The notes under the pieces are model-generated. The model ran no database searches. It saw only the letters and a list, made by a program, of their open reading frames with translations, and was not told the origin of the DNA. Source: Tetragenococcus solitarius NBRC 100494 (lineage in GTDB: Bacteria > Bacillota > Bacilli > Lactobacillales > Enterococcaceae). From it: a DNA stretch of 64,000 nt. Shown one piece after another: positions 1-7,921 of this stretch. The stretch lies in assembly GCF_001544195.1 (NCBI RefSeq), contig NZ_BCPY01000006.1:24769-88768 (forward strand), given 5' to 3'. Each line of letters begins with the position of its first letter. Within the stretch, counting starts at the first letter, position 1. Made by a program: the position numbers and the translations under genes.

Positions 1-143
1 TGTTTAATACTAGCAGGTTTCGTAATATCAACTTCAACATCAGCATCGTGTCGAGCTGCTTGGATAATTTCATGGTCTGACTCTAACTCTTTTTTAACAG
101 CTGTTCCTAACAGACCTGTCGCTCCGATTAATAAAATTTTCAT
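1..143 (-). CDS. Short-chain dehydrogenase-like protein, N-terminal fragment
   Basis: Only the first 47 codons are inside the window; the gene runs off the left edge. The protein starts MKILLIGATGLLGTAV, a Rossmann-fold nucleotide-binding turn (GATGLLG) right at the N terminus, followed by an acidic segment ending in DADVEVDITKP. That layout is typical of the small atypical SDR proteins that bind NAD(P). A GAGGGGGG ribosome binding site lies 5 bases upstream of the ATG. The substrate cannot be told from this fragment. The Rossmann assignment is seen in the sequence; the family name is inference from the N terminus only. Confidence 0.7.
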   Translation of the reverse strand, partial: MKILLIGATGLLGTAVKKELESDHEIIQAARHDADVEVDITKPASIK

Positions 144-368
144 GTTTTCCCCCCTCTTATTTTTGTCACCTTACTTCAAGTATATAATAAGCTTAGAAAA
201 CAGTAAAATAATGCATTTTTACCAAAGCTAATGTCTAAATTTATTGAGATGAAATATAACTAGGGTTTAAACCGCTAGTAAAAACACGTTCATGCAACTT
301 TTGACGTGATAATTATTATAAGGTAACCTATAGTTAAAATAGCTCTATGAAAGGAAGTGTAAAAGATC

Positions 369-1574
369 ATAAAAAAACTACTTTCCCTCCTTTTATTAAG
401 TCCACTGCTTTTTTTGATAGCTTGTAACAATGAGATTATGAACAAATCGAGAGCTGACTCAACATCTATGAAAGAAACAAGCACTATTTCTTCTAGCAAA
501 AAAGAAAGCGATATCAAAAACAAGCAAGCACAAAATAACGATACTTCTTCCGAATCTGATGAAAAAACATTTTCTCAGCTGGATGAAATTATCGGCGTTT
601 GGATAAATGAAGAAAAGGAGCAAACCTTTGCCATAACCAGTCATGACTACATTGCAGATGATAAGAAATATCTCATTACTGGTGTAGATGTAAATGAGGA
701 GGAAAAAACCGACAAATATGTAATTTCTTGGGACACGAATTTGTTTATTAAAGAATATGGCAAGCCGAAATCTTTTAACCCGCAACCATTCATATATGAT
801 TATAATAGTGAGCAAGATACCCTTAGCAACCTAGTAACCTTTCACCGTAAAATAGATGACAAGCAAGTTAACTATATCAAAGATAAGTTAGCAGGAAATG
901 AGCCTATCAACTTAGAACAGTTATTACAAGTAGATGACCAATATTTACTAGCTTACTGGAACAAAGCCGCTGCTGAAACCGATAATCTAGAAAAACAGCT
1001 GGCTACAGTCTATCAAGAAATTTCCATCGATTTCCCTGATTTACAGCTTCTCACGGATAAAGAGTACGAAAAATACCAATCAATAGCTAAAGAAATTGAA
1101 GACAACTCTGACTATTCTTTTTCCGATTTAAATACCGCCCTGCCACAAGATATTTATCATTGGTATATAGACCTAGATAAAGATATTAGCCAAAAAGAAC
1201 GCATCAAACAATTATTACCCAAAATAAAAAAATCACGAGAACAATACTTTAAACGAGAGAAGCGAAGTGACCAGCCTTACTTAGAGAATACAAATGAAAC
1301 TGAAGATGTTGATAACACAAAAGAAAATAATAAAAGTAAAGAAACAAATGAAAATGATCCTAACGTACCAGATGAAAAAATGCAAAAACATATTCGTAAA
1401 AAAATAAAAGAGGACTTTTCAGAGGATATACCTAAAGACCATATTGTCTACGATATGGAATTAAAAGACACTCAGGTTAACATCAGAGTGTATGAAAATC
1501 AAGAATCCAAATTACAATATCAAGTAAGTTTTGTTTACAATATAGAAAAAGATGAGTTAAAAAAGCAACAATAG
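369..1574 (+). CDS. Ser/Glu-rich lipoprotein with apparent non-standard start codon
   Basis: The open frame encodes a classic lipoprotein signal (KKLLSLLLLSPLLFLIAC, lipobox LIAC, Cys at residue 19 counted from 369), then a low-complexity S/K/D/E linker and a ~300-residue extracellular part of unknown fold with a charged K/E/N-rich stretch near residues 290-330. No ATG, GTG or TTG precedes the signal peptide: an in-frame TAA sits at 360-362, and the codons after it are AAG, ATC, ATA, AAA, AAA. The AAGGAAG at 351-357 is correctly placed for ATC (366) or ATA (369). The only standard start, TTG at 414, would delete the signal peptide. A possible promoter (TTGACG, 17 bp, TAACCT at 301-329) precedes it. 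Function unknown. Either translation starts at ATA/ATC, or the start codon has been lost by mutation. Confidence 0.65.
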   Translation: MKKLLSLLLLSPLLFLIACNNEIMNKSRADSTSMKETSTISSSKKESDIKNKQAQNNDTSSESDEKTFSQLDEIIGVWINEEKEQTFAITSHDYIADDKKYLITGVDVNEEEKTDKYVISWDTNLFIKEYGKPKSFNPQPFIYDYNSEQDTLSNLVTFHRKIDDKQVNYIKDKLAGNEPINLEQLLQVDDQYLLAYWNKAAAETDNLEKQLATVYQEISIDFPDLQLLTDKEYEKYQSIAKEIEDNSDYSFSDLNTALPQDIYHWYIDLDKDISQKERIKQLLPKIKKSREQYFKREKRSDQPYLENTNETEDVDNTKENNKSKETNENDPNVPDEKMQKHIRKKIKEDFSEDIPKDHIVYDMELKDTQVNIRVYENQESKLQYQVSFVYNIEKDELKKQQ

Positions 1575-1639
1575 CGGCTATGATATAAGACGTTTTGGTA
1601 ATAAATTTCTTCGATCAATTCTTATTTAAATCTTATAAA

Positions 1640-1683
1640 AAAGACAATCTTAGTTCTTTTCTCCAAGAACTAAGATTGTCTTT
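1640..1683. terminator. Bidirectional intrinsic terminator
   Basis: A perfect 19-bp inverted repeat (1640-1658 and 1665-1683) with a 6-base loop. It is flanked by A-rich sequence on the left, so it has a T-run when read on the minus strand, and it sits between the convergent lipoprotein and MFS genes. Confidence 0.9.
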
Positions 1684-1727
1684 CTACTTATTACAAAGCA
1701 TTTTTCCAACCATACCAGTGCTTTCGT

Positions 1728-2987
1728 TCATTCGTTATTCTTTTCCATTGTTTGATGCAGTTGTTTGTCATATATTCTCGCAGGTTTAATCAACCAATTG
1801 ACTAGAGCACAGAAAAATATCCCCACTCCTGCAATAATAAATAGTTTTTCTACCCCTATGCTATCTGCAATGGGGCCAGCAAATATTAAACCAAGTGGAC
1901 CCGGCAAACTTAATAGAGACATAGTAAAACCTACAATTCTGCCTAGTTGATTTACCGGGTAGCTTTGTTGCACCATCGCCATTAATAAAGTATCAAAGAA
2001 AGGAACAGCTAAACCTGTTAAGGCACTAAACAATACAAACCAGATAAAACCCTTTTGATTCGGTGGTAAAAAGCCACTAATCGCTAACGTGACCCCTATC
2101 ACAACATAAGAAAGTAAAAAAGGTTTCATACGATCAGACCATTTCCCAAATAGACTGATAATAGTCCCACCAGCTAACGATCCGACAGAATAGACAACCG
2201 AAACTATACCTGCATTTTCTACCGTTTTTTGAAAGTAATCAGTCGTTATTAGCGGGTACATGCTGGCTGCTGGCATGATAAATAATGAAGATATGGCACC
2301 AATTAAAACAATGATCCATAATCCTTTATTATTAACTAATTCTGAAAAACCAAGTTTCATATCAGCAAATACTTGACGGTTGTGTGAAGAAGTAATATTT
2401 CTTGAAACTGTCACAAAAATTAATAAACTTATCCCTAATATCGCTCCTATCACATCAATAAGTAATAACCAATGTAAAGGCAAAAGTGCGAATAAGAAAG
2501 CACCAATAGCTGGTGCTATGATGCGATTGGCGGATTGCACAATTCCTAGTTGACCGTTAATTTTTGTAAGCGCACCACTGGGCGTAATAGAAGGGATAAT
2601 GGTTTGCACCGTAGGCATCTGAAAGGTTTGCGCAACAGAACGAATAAATAATGAGACAAAAATTAACCAAATCGGAAATGTTCCTAACGTAGCTCCAGTA
2701 ACCGAAAGAATAATAGCAAAGGCTGCAGCAATGATATCAGGAACAATTAGCAATGATTTTTTATTTAACCGATCCACGTATGGACCGACAAAAGGATTAA
2801 GCAAAACCATCGGCAGCATGCCTAATAGTGTTGCAAAACTTAAAATAGTGGCAGATTCAGTTCGTTCAGTAAGATACCAGATAATCGCATATTGAACTGT
2901 CGTACTCGTAATTCCTGTTACAAATTGGCTCAATAAAAATAAACGGACATTCGTCTGCCAATTCGATTTAAAAATTTGTTGTGTCAA
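1728..2987 (-). CDS. MFS drug/macrolide-type efflux transporter
   Basis: A 419-residue integral membrane protein with about 12 hydrophobic segments, of the MFS group that includes MefA-like and YfmI-like exporters. The N terminus (about residues 12-40) and the loop after TM2 (NPFVGPYVDRLNKK, near residue 65) carry the usual MFS cytoplasmic-loop pattern of D/R residues. The start is a TTG, supported by GGAGG at 2997-3001 with a 9-base spacer; no ATG is available upstream. It is monocistronic and faces the lipoprotein gene across a shared terminator. The exported substrate cannot be deduced. The family is sure; an antibiotic role is only inference. Confidence 0.85.
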   Translation of the reverse strand: MTQQIFKSNWQTNVRLFLLSQFVTGITSTTVQYAIIWYLTERTESATILSFATLLGMLPMVLLNPFVGPYVDRLNKKSLLIVPDIIAAAFAIILSVTGATLGTFPIWLIFVSLFIRSVAQTFQMPTVQTIIPSITPSGALTKINGQLGIVQSANRIIAPAIGAFLFALLPLHWLLLIDVIGAILGISLLIFVTVSRNITSSHNRQVFADMKLGFSELVNNKGLWIIVLIGAISSLFIMPAASMYPLITTDYFQKTVENAGIVSVVYSVGSLAGGTIISLFGKWSDRMKPFLLSYVVIGVTLAISGFLPPNQKGFIWFVLFSALTGLAVPFFDTLLMAMVQQSYPVNQLGRIVGFTMSLLSLPGPLGLIFAGPIADSIGVEKLFIIAGVGIFFCALVNWLIKPARIYDKQLHQTMEKNNE

Positions 2988-3514
2988 AGCAAAACGCCTC
3001 CTATAAGTCTATAAATTAGCCACTATATCATGTACGTGTCATAACACAGCTTGTCCGCTTATTTGTCAATGTCTAATGCTATAGTCAGTTTAAAATAAAT
3101 AAAAAAGTTAGGATTTCTCCTAACTCTCAATGATTTTTATTCAACTAACATTACAGAAAAGCAAGTAAGTATGAATTCATTTGAGAATGTAAGAATATCT
3201 ATAGACACACCAAATAAGCTATGAGCTTTTGGCTATTCAATTTATCTAGTTAGATATTATTACGCTCAAAAACACACCACACTTTTCATTCATACTTGCT
3301 TTGTCCCAAATAATTCCTCTAAAACTTTACTATATTTATCTTTCTATTGTCAATAAAAGTCGCTAGTAAATAGACTTAGAGTCATTTGTTTGTTTTAAAA
3401 ATTAGCAAACAAAAACTTTTTTATCAAGACGTTTCACTCTATTAGTGCTTTACGATAGAACTAGCGACCATTAACTAAAGGTTCTTGTTTTGGTTTTTAC
3501 TTATGCTAATTATT
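2988..3514. other. Gene-free interval with several hairpins
   Basis: No credible coding sequence is seen. It contains a terminator-like hairpin at 3107-3124 (GTTAGGA/TCCTAAC, followed by T6 on the minus strand), a widely spaced inverted repeat (3158-3176 with 3288-3302; AAAGCAAGTA...TATGAAT against ATTCATACTTGCTTT), a second spaced repeat (GTCGCTAGT 3359-3367 with ACTAGCGAC 3460-3468) and a TTTGTTTG/CAAACAAA hairpin at 3385-3413. The last resembles a hairpin inside the 215-bp repeats at 4.7 and 7.5 kb. Confidence 0.5.
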
Positions 3515-4465
3515 CTACCATTTATCTTTACGCACCTTTTGAAAACTTTCTTCTATTATTTCAGTATCCTCTGGATTTTCCTTTTTCAATCTCTCTGCTT
3601 CCTGACTACCTGCAGCTTCAGAGCTTTGTACCTGTACGTCCGGATCGTCAATGGAGTTAATATAGTCTGACGCTTCCTGCCATGCATCGTTAATGGCGTC
3701 ATAGTACTCTTTTGCCTTTGCTTCGTCTTCTTCTGATTTATCTTCTGAAGATTCTTTTGTATCTTCGTCTTCATTGACTTCTGCACTATTTGGATACTCT
3801 TGCACATACTCTACCATATTTTTACTATCCAAATCTTCATCTCCTGGGTTTTCCTCGAAATTTCTAGTGGCTAGAGATATCGTTCCTTCGTCATTATAGA
3901 AAAGATAATAAGTATCTCCCTCTATTTGTAGCGAATCATCGTATTCTTTATACTTTTCAATCTTCACTTCAGTATTTACCTTAACATCTCGTTTTTCTCC
4001 ATTGTCTCCAAGAAGCGTCACTGTTTTTGTTGGAATTGACGTGATAGAAACCGGATAAAGCGAATGTTCCCCTCCGGTTAAATCAATGCTGATCTCTTTT
4101 CCATAATTATTCAAAGCCTTTATATCTACAGTAATATTTGGTGGTAAGTCATCCTGATTTGTTTCAAAAGTTTGGTGATGGATCGTTTTACCAGCAGGGT
4201 CTTTTCCTCCAATAAAATCATCAAGGTCTACAGCATAAGGAAATTCTTCTTTATCTTCTTTACTGCTACTTTCTTCTGTTATTGCTTCAGAAGTCGTTTC
4301 TTCTGTAGATGTTTCGCTGGCTAATTCAGAGCTAGAACTCTTTGAAGATTGAGCAGATGTTTCAATGGTACTAGAAGTTTCTGTTGCATCATTGGTTGCG
4401 GTTTCATTTGTTGAACAAGCAGAGAGAACCAACAGACTAAAGAACAACATATAAACTTTTTTCAT
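3515..4465 (-). CDS. Acidic Ser/Thr/Glu-rich lipoprotein
   Basis: A predicted surface lipoprotein of 316 residues. The signal peptide MKKVYMLFFSLLVLSAC ends in lipobox LSAC (Cys17). About 60 residues of S/T/E-rich linker follow, then a domain of about 140 residues with beta-strand-like alternation, and a second very acidic stretch (E/D/S/K) before a C-terminal part. A GTG three codons upstream is too close to the AAGG ribosome binding site, so the ATG at 4465 is the better start. The composition recalls the lipoprotein at 369-1574, but I see no clear sequence match between their folded parts. Function unknown; an anchored sensor or binding protein is possible. Confidence 0.8.
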   Translation of the reverse strand: MKKVYMLFFSLLVLSACSTNETATNDATETSSTIETSAQSSKSSSSELASETSTEETTSEAITEESSSKEDKEEFPYAVDLDDFIGGKDPAGKTIHHQTFETNQDDLPPNITVDIKALNNYGKEISIDLTGGEHSLYPVSITSIPTKTVTLLGDNGEKRDVKVNTEVKIEKYKEYDDSLQIEGDTYYLFYNDEGTISLATRNFEENPGDEDLDSKNMVEYVQEYPNSAEVNEDEDTKESSEDKSEEDEAKAKEYYDAINDAWQEASDYINSIDDPDVQVQSSEAAGSQEAERLKKENPEDTEIIEESFQKVRKDKW

Positions 4466-4624
4466 AATTTTCACATCCTTTAATTAAGTATAACATAAAG
4501 TATTTTTGTTAAAAATAATTAAGTAAGTCTACATACTTTAAATGCATCACGATTATACTCCTAAATTTAACACGCTAAGGAAGGCGTTCTGTCTCCTATT
4601 TAGCAAGTCTATCCTCTTCTTGCT

Positions 4625-4839
4625 AAATTCGGACATCGTTTTGGTATTTTCCAGATCCATAAAGTAGTCAACTGACTATCTTTTTTCGCCCGATTTTGAC
4701 TACCCAAGTAGTCAAAATGGGACAATCCAGGGTAAAAACGACACCTTTTTGCTTGTTTTTAAAAAAATGACAAACAAAAAAAACCTTGATAGACAAGGGT
4801 TCTCGCAATCCTATAAGGATACAGACAAACCAGAAATTT
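4625..4839. repeat. 215-bp direct repeat, copy A (rplS downstream sequence)
   Basis: Almost identical to 7358-7572, by direct comparison of the two stretches. It holds two hairpins: ATTTTGACTAC/GTAGTCAAAAT (4693-4718) and a terminator-like CCTTG/CAAGG stem around 4783-4801 with a long T-run on the minus strand. In the other copy the repeat ends exactly at the rplS stop codon. Here it ends 11 bases before the stop of the small membrane protein gene, so the same terminator module serves a different gene. Confidence 0.9.
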
Positions 4840-4850
4840 GTTTTCTTCTT

Positions 4851-5042
4851 TTATTGATATACATTCTTTGTAGCTATAAAGATAAAGTAGATACATAAAA
4901 CTGCAATAATAAGTAACATTACAAACGAACTAATGGTTGCAATTAAAAAAATAACTTTACTTTTCTTAGTTATACCTATTAGCAGTAAAGCCAAGACGAT
5001 AATGAAAAAAATCACATAAAAATAATTGAAAAAAAGTAACAA
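4851..5042 (-). CDS. Small hydrophobic membrane protein, 63 residues
   Basis: It starts with TTG at 5042-5040, supported by GGAGG (5049-5053) with a 6-base spacer, which makes this a credible gene despite its size. Two hydrophobic segments (about residues 2-24 and 29-56) are separated by a basic turn (TKKSK), so both ends probably lie outside or both inside. No family recognised. It ends just upstream of repeat copy A, whose hairpin can act as its terminator. It lies in the island between the two 215-bp repeats, so it may be accessory DNA. Confidence 0.6.
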   Translation of the reverse strand: MLLFFNYFYVIFFIIVLALLLIGITKKSKVIFLIATISSFVMLLIIAVLCIYFIFIATKNVYQ

Positions 5043-5767
5043 CTCTAACCTCCATATTTAAAGCTTCTAAATGATTCCTTATTAATAAGGTGAATAGTTA
5101 TCAACTCGAGTATGTTTAAAGGGTAACATAATTTTGCAAAATTACCAAAGTTTTATTTTACTTTGGTAGTTTTTTCACTTAGCATTAATGATTTGCCTAT
5201 TAATTTAGGCCACTCATAGTAGGCGTTAACCTAGCCAGTATTGAATATTGCGTTCGCAATTTTTAAGGGTAAGTGTCTTTATGGTTATGACTATAATTAA
5301 TGTTGAAAAAATTGTTTACATAAGACTCAGTTTTTTTAAAATAAGAAAAAATAGTTTCTAAATTTTCACATTATATAATTTGTAAAATACGAAACATAAT
5401 TATTTTCTTAGTTCAAGCAAATAAAAATAGTTTTTTTGTAATTGTATCTGTATATTAACTAAATTCTTTTAACTTCCAAACCTCGAAGTAAAAAATAACG
5501 ATTTCTATTTAAAAGAATATTGAAAAATGCCCTATTCCTAATTTACAATTAAAAATTCTTCAAAATAGCGGAAATAATAAGTTTTCATAAAAACGTCGCC
5601 TAACCTAAAATATCATAGGGTTACAATTTTCAACAAATTACGATGTTTTTTATAACGATTATTATTATATAATATCCAATTATAGAAACGAAAACTCCTG
5701 TTGTCCTACTAAAAATGGAATTTACGAAAGTCTTTGTTTTTTATAATACTGTAATGACTAACCTACC
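5043..5767. other. AT-rich non-coding interval
   Basis: About 725 bp without a credible gene on either strand. The only structured element noticed is a hairpin TACCAAAG (5143-5150) / CTTTGGTA (5161-5168) followed by G and a run of T on the plus strand, which looks like a terminator with no plus-strand gene left in front of it. Base composition is strikingly AT-rich compared with the surrounding core genes, as expected for decayed accessory DNA. Confidence 0.5.
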
Positions 5768-6097
5768 TTAGTCATCCCCCTTCCTTTGGATAGTGATACC
5801 GATGTCAAGAAGTTCTGATAATTCTTCAATAGTAAATATCGAGCCAGATAGATATAACCTATCGTTTATCATCACTATTGGCAAACATGTAATATCTTTT
5901 GTTTCAAGTTCTCTTAACACTACATTATTTTGTAAGAAGGGTACAATGCTGCTATTTAAAATAAAAAGGTTGGTAATAAGTTCCTCTCCCTTAACTCTTT
6001 TGTAATGCTCTTTAAAAATGTTATCTTGGTTTAAAGAAGAAAAAGCTTCAAATGCATCCGAATTTTCTGACTTAAGTAAATAATATTCTATCTTCAT
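5768..6097 (-). CDS. ArsD-like thioredoxin-fold protein without the cysteine pair
   Basis: 109 residues counted from the internal ATG at 6097 (MKIEYYLLKS). The C-terminal half (NNVVLRELETKDITCLPIVM, then INDRLYLSGSIFTIEELSEL) follows the pattern of ArsD family proteins: a helix, then a cis-Pro strand (LPI), a short VNG/IND turn, G, and a final EELxxLL helix. ArsD proteins are arsenite metallochaperones and weak repressors. Here the N-terminal cysteine pair that binds arsenite is absent, and only one Cys (before LPI) remains. The upstream neighbour ends 20 bases before the start; no ars genes are nearby. It could be a redox or scaffold protein with the ArsD fold. The fold assignment is inference from motif spacing. 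Confidence 0.5.
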   Translation of the reverse strand: MKIEYYLLKSENSDAFEAFSSLNQDNIFKEHYKRVKGEELITNLFILNSSIVPFLQNNVVLRELETKDITCLPIVMINDRLYLSGSIFTIEELSELLDIGITIQRKGDD

Positions 6098-6116
6098 TGT
6101 CCTATAGTCACCACCC

Positions 6117-6350
6117 CTACTTAGAACTAACTGTGCCATAACCAAACCCATTCAGAACTTGTGCTCTTAAACTAACAACACGGTATTTTCTAGCTCCGTT
6201 ATAAGAAAAATAGATACCTTCACTGTAAGAATAGGAAGCAGGAATGTTAACACTTTGAGTATAATTACGTATGTTCCTTAAATTTAATTGTACATCAATT
6301 TTAGTCATTGGAGAATTAGTACTTGAAATAATATATTCCGTCCCTCCCAT
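6117..6350 (-). CDS. Short hypothetical protein, probably truncated at the 5' end
   Basis: 77 residues from the ATG at 6350. It is rich in alternating hydrophobic and polar residues, suggesting beta strands, with a C-terminal motif LNGFGYGTVSSK and no recognised domain. The reading frame stays open for about 115 bases upstream of this ATG (encoding, for example, GHWNRNEAAERLSNKR and several Cys) back to a stop beside the long hairpin at 6453-6517, with no ATG, GTG or TTG in it. That suggests the original start was lost. A secreted origin is possible, but no signal peptide remains. Not recognised. Confidence 0.4.
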   Translation of the reverse strand: MGGTEYIISSTNSPMTKIDVQLNLRNIRNYTQSVNIPASYSYSEGIYFSYNGARKYRVVSLRAQVLNGFGYGTVSSK

Positions 6351-6452
6351 ATTTCTTTTGTTTGAAAGTCTTTCAGCTGCTTCATTTCGATTCCAATGTC
6401 CTATGCACGGGTGTGTAGCTCCAACACACTTAATCCTGATTCTGAAATGACA

Positions 6453-6517
6453 GTGAAAGAGCTCGGTTTAAAGTTCGGACTCATAGTCCATGGGACTTTG
6501 TTCGAGTTTTCTTTCAC
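6453..6517. other. Long imperfect hairpin element, 65 bp
   Basis: Nested complementary blocks: GTGAAAGA (6453-6460) with TCTTTCAC (6510-6517), CTCG (6462-6465) with CGAG (6503-6506), AAAGT (6470-6474) with ACTTT (6495-6499), and GGACT (6477-6481) with AGTCC (6485-6489). Either strand could fold into one long bulged stem. It could be a structured RNA, a miniature element, or the end of a lost mobile element; the sequence alone does not decide. Confidence 0.55.
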
Positions 6518-6536
6518 TTTTCACTATAAACTAAAA

Positions 6537-6574
6537 TAGAGGGTAAAATCACCCGTCGATGATCTTACCCTCTA
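6537..6574 (-). terminator. Terminator-like hairpin
   Basis: TAGAGGGTAA (6537-6546) and TTACCCTCTA (6565-6574) form a 10-bp stem with an 18-base loop, followed by TTTT on the minus strand. It sits just downstream of the broken HNH-repeat gene. Confidence 0.65.
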
Positions 6575-6602
6575 ATTTTAATATGTTTAATTCTCTAGCA
6601 CC

Positions 6603-7242
6603 CTAGTTTAAATTTTTTATTAATTTTCCGACCTTTATTTTTCGATAATCAAACCCAATTTCAGTCATTAATTCCTCCCAATTTTTATTTGTTCTCCTCA
6701 AGATTGTTATCGGAGAAGGCAAATTAGGATTTTTACTTTGCTTTCGAAATTCTGTCATTGAAAGAGATTCTTTTAAGCCTAAATAATAAATTTCATTTTT
6801 CAATTCTTCTAATAACTGAAAATCGCTTATTTGTTTTTTGTCATCCATATTTTTAAATAAAAACCAGACGTCTCCAAATCTTTTTTTTAATGTAGACAAA
6901 CTCGGTAAATCTTTACCTACAACTCTTTCTCATATTTTCTTTGTGATTTTATATTGTTCTCCTTGATAAATTTTGTAGCCAATTCTTTTAGTTTTACGTC
7001 TGATATCTTATTCCAGCGAAATCGATCAAAATAAGGCCTACCTAACCCTTCTAATAATTAATCCCAAGAACCATACTTTTCTGAAATGAACCAAGTACTA
7101 GGGGCTTCTTTAGAATGTTTGGTTAAAGCTTCTTGATAATCTCGAGTAGTAACAATATTATATTTTTCTATAAAATCATTAATTAATAAAGCTAATTCCA
7201 GATTGTTTTTACCTTTCCAAATATTTTTTTATTTTGTCCCAT
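6603..7242 (-). pseudogene. Broken homing-endonuclease-associated repeat (HNH-repeat) protein
   Basis: Starting at an ATG (7242) behind AGGAG, the sequence can be read as one protein of about 210 residues only by crossing a frameshift near the start, an in-frame TAA after EKYGSWD, and a TAG/frameshift before RVVGKDLPSLSTLKKRFG. The last 98 codons are still open. The pieces hold three copies of the pattern P-S-x-x-x-I/L-x-x-x-x-G-x-W-x-x-L, for example STWFISEKYGSWD, SLSTLKKRFGDVW and SPITILRRTNKNWEELMTEIG. This is characteristic of the ~60-residue DNA-binding repeats found next to HNH/homing nucleases. No nuclease domain remains. The gene is inactive decayed mobile-type DNA; the repeat family assignment is inference. 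Confidence 0.6.
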
Positions 7243-7357
7243 ACAATTGTACTCCTAAGTTTATTTCGTCAAGTAACGCGTTCTAACTTCTTTTTACCAT
7301 TGAAGTACCTGCAATGGTATTTTTTCGATTTTATCATCCCGGACTCAACTTTTTGAT

Positions 7358-7572
7358 AAATCCGGTCATCGTTTTGGTCTTTTGCAGATCCATAAAGTAG
7401 TCAACTGACTATCTTTTTTTCGCCTGATTTTGACTACCCAAGCAGTCAAAATGGGACAATCCAGGGTAAAAACGACACCTTTTTGCTTGTTTTTAAAAAA
7501 TGACAAACAAAAAAACCCTTGATAGACAAGGGTTTTCGCAATCCTATAAGGATACAGACAATCCAGAAATTT
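7358..7572. repeat. 215-bp direct repeat, copy B (next to rplS)
   Basis: Near-identical partner of 4625-4839, differing at scattered bases, for example AAGTAGTC against AAGCAGTC in the central hairpin. It ends inside the rplS stop codon. Hairpins: ATTTTGACTAC/GCAGTCAAAAT (7427-7452) and the rplS terminator (7512-7536). Two further stems, TACCATTG/CAATGGTA (7295-7319) and CCGGA/TCCGG (7339-7365), lie at or before its left edge. Confidence 0.9.
7512..7536 (-). terminator. rplS intrinsic terminator
   Basis: AAAACCCTT (7512-7520) pairs with AAGGGTTTT (7528-7536). On the minus strand the stem is followed by a run of T, 35 bases after the rplS stop. It is part of the duplicated 215-bp block. Confidence 0.85.
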
Positions 7573-7921
7573 AGCTTCTGCGTCTTTCTGGAATACGTGC
7601 TGCTTTTCCGTGAAGGTTACGTAAGTAGTACAATTTCGCACGACGAACAAGACCATGACGGATAACTTCGATTTTATCAACACGTGGTGTATGAAGTGGG
7701 AAAGTACGTTCCACGCCTACGCCGGACGAAACTTTGCGTACTGTATAAGTTTCGCTAATGCCAGCGCCGCGACGTTTGATAACGACACCTTCAAAAACTT
7801 GGATACGTTCACGTGAACCTTCAACAACTTTAGCGTGAACTCGAACTGTGTCTCCCGGACGAAAGTCTGGAATATCAGTACGTAACTGTTCTTTGGTTAA
7901 TTCTTGTAACAATGGATCCAT
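7571..7921 (-). CDS. rplS: 50S ribosomal protein L19
   Basis: 116 residues, the normal length for bacterial L19, with the expected core ([20 protein letters not shown]), the [10 protein letters not shown] strand, the [14 protein letters not shown] block and the C-terminal [19 protein letters not shown]19 sits at the 30S-50S interface of the large subunit. It is transcribed alone: it has its own promoter and leader upstream and a strong terminator downstream. It usually follows trmD in Firmicutes; here it is followed downstream by the duplicated 215-bp block and the decayed island, and the gene upstream is asd. Confidence 0.98.
   Translation of the reverse strand: MDPLLQELTKEQLRTDIPDFRPGDTVRVHAKVVEGSRERIQVFEGVVIKRRGAGISETYTVRKVSSGVGVERTFPLHTPRVDKIEVIRHGLVRRAKLYYLRNLHGKAARIPERRRS

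Noticed and set aside
459..815. 118-codon open frame on the minus strand
   Set aside because: Lies fully inside the lipoprotein gene in another frame, has no ribosome binding site and no domain.
4625..7572. Composite transposon flanked by insertion sequences
   Set aside because: The 215-bp repeats contain no transposase or terminal inverted repeats of a known family; one copy is the normal rplS 3' flank.
7366..7683. 105-codon open frame covering the end of rplS and repeat copy B
   Set aside because: Runs out of frame through rplS and across its terminator; the conserved part is explained by the duplicated terminator block.
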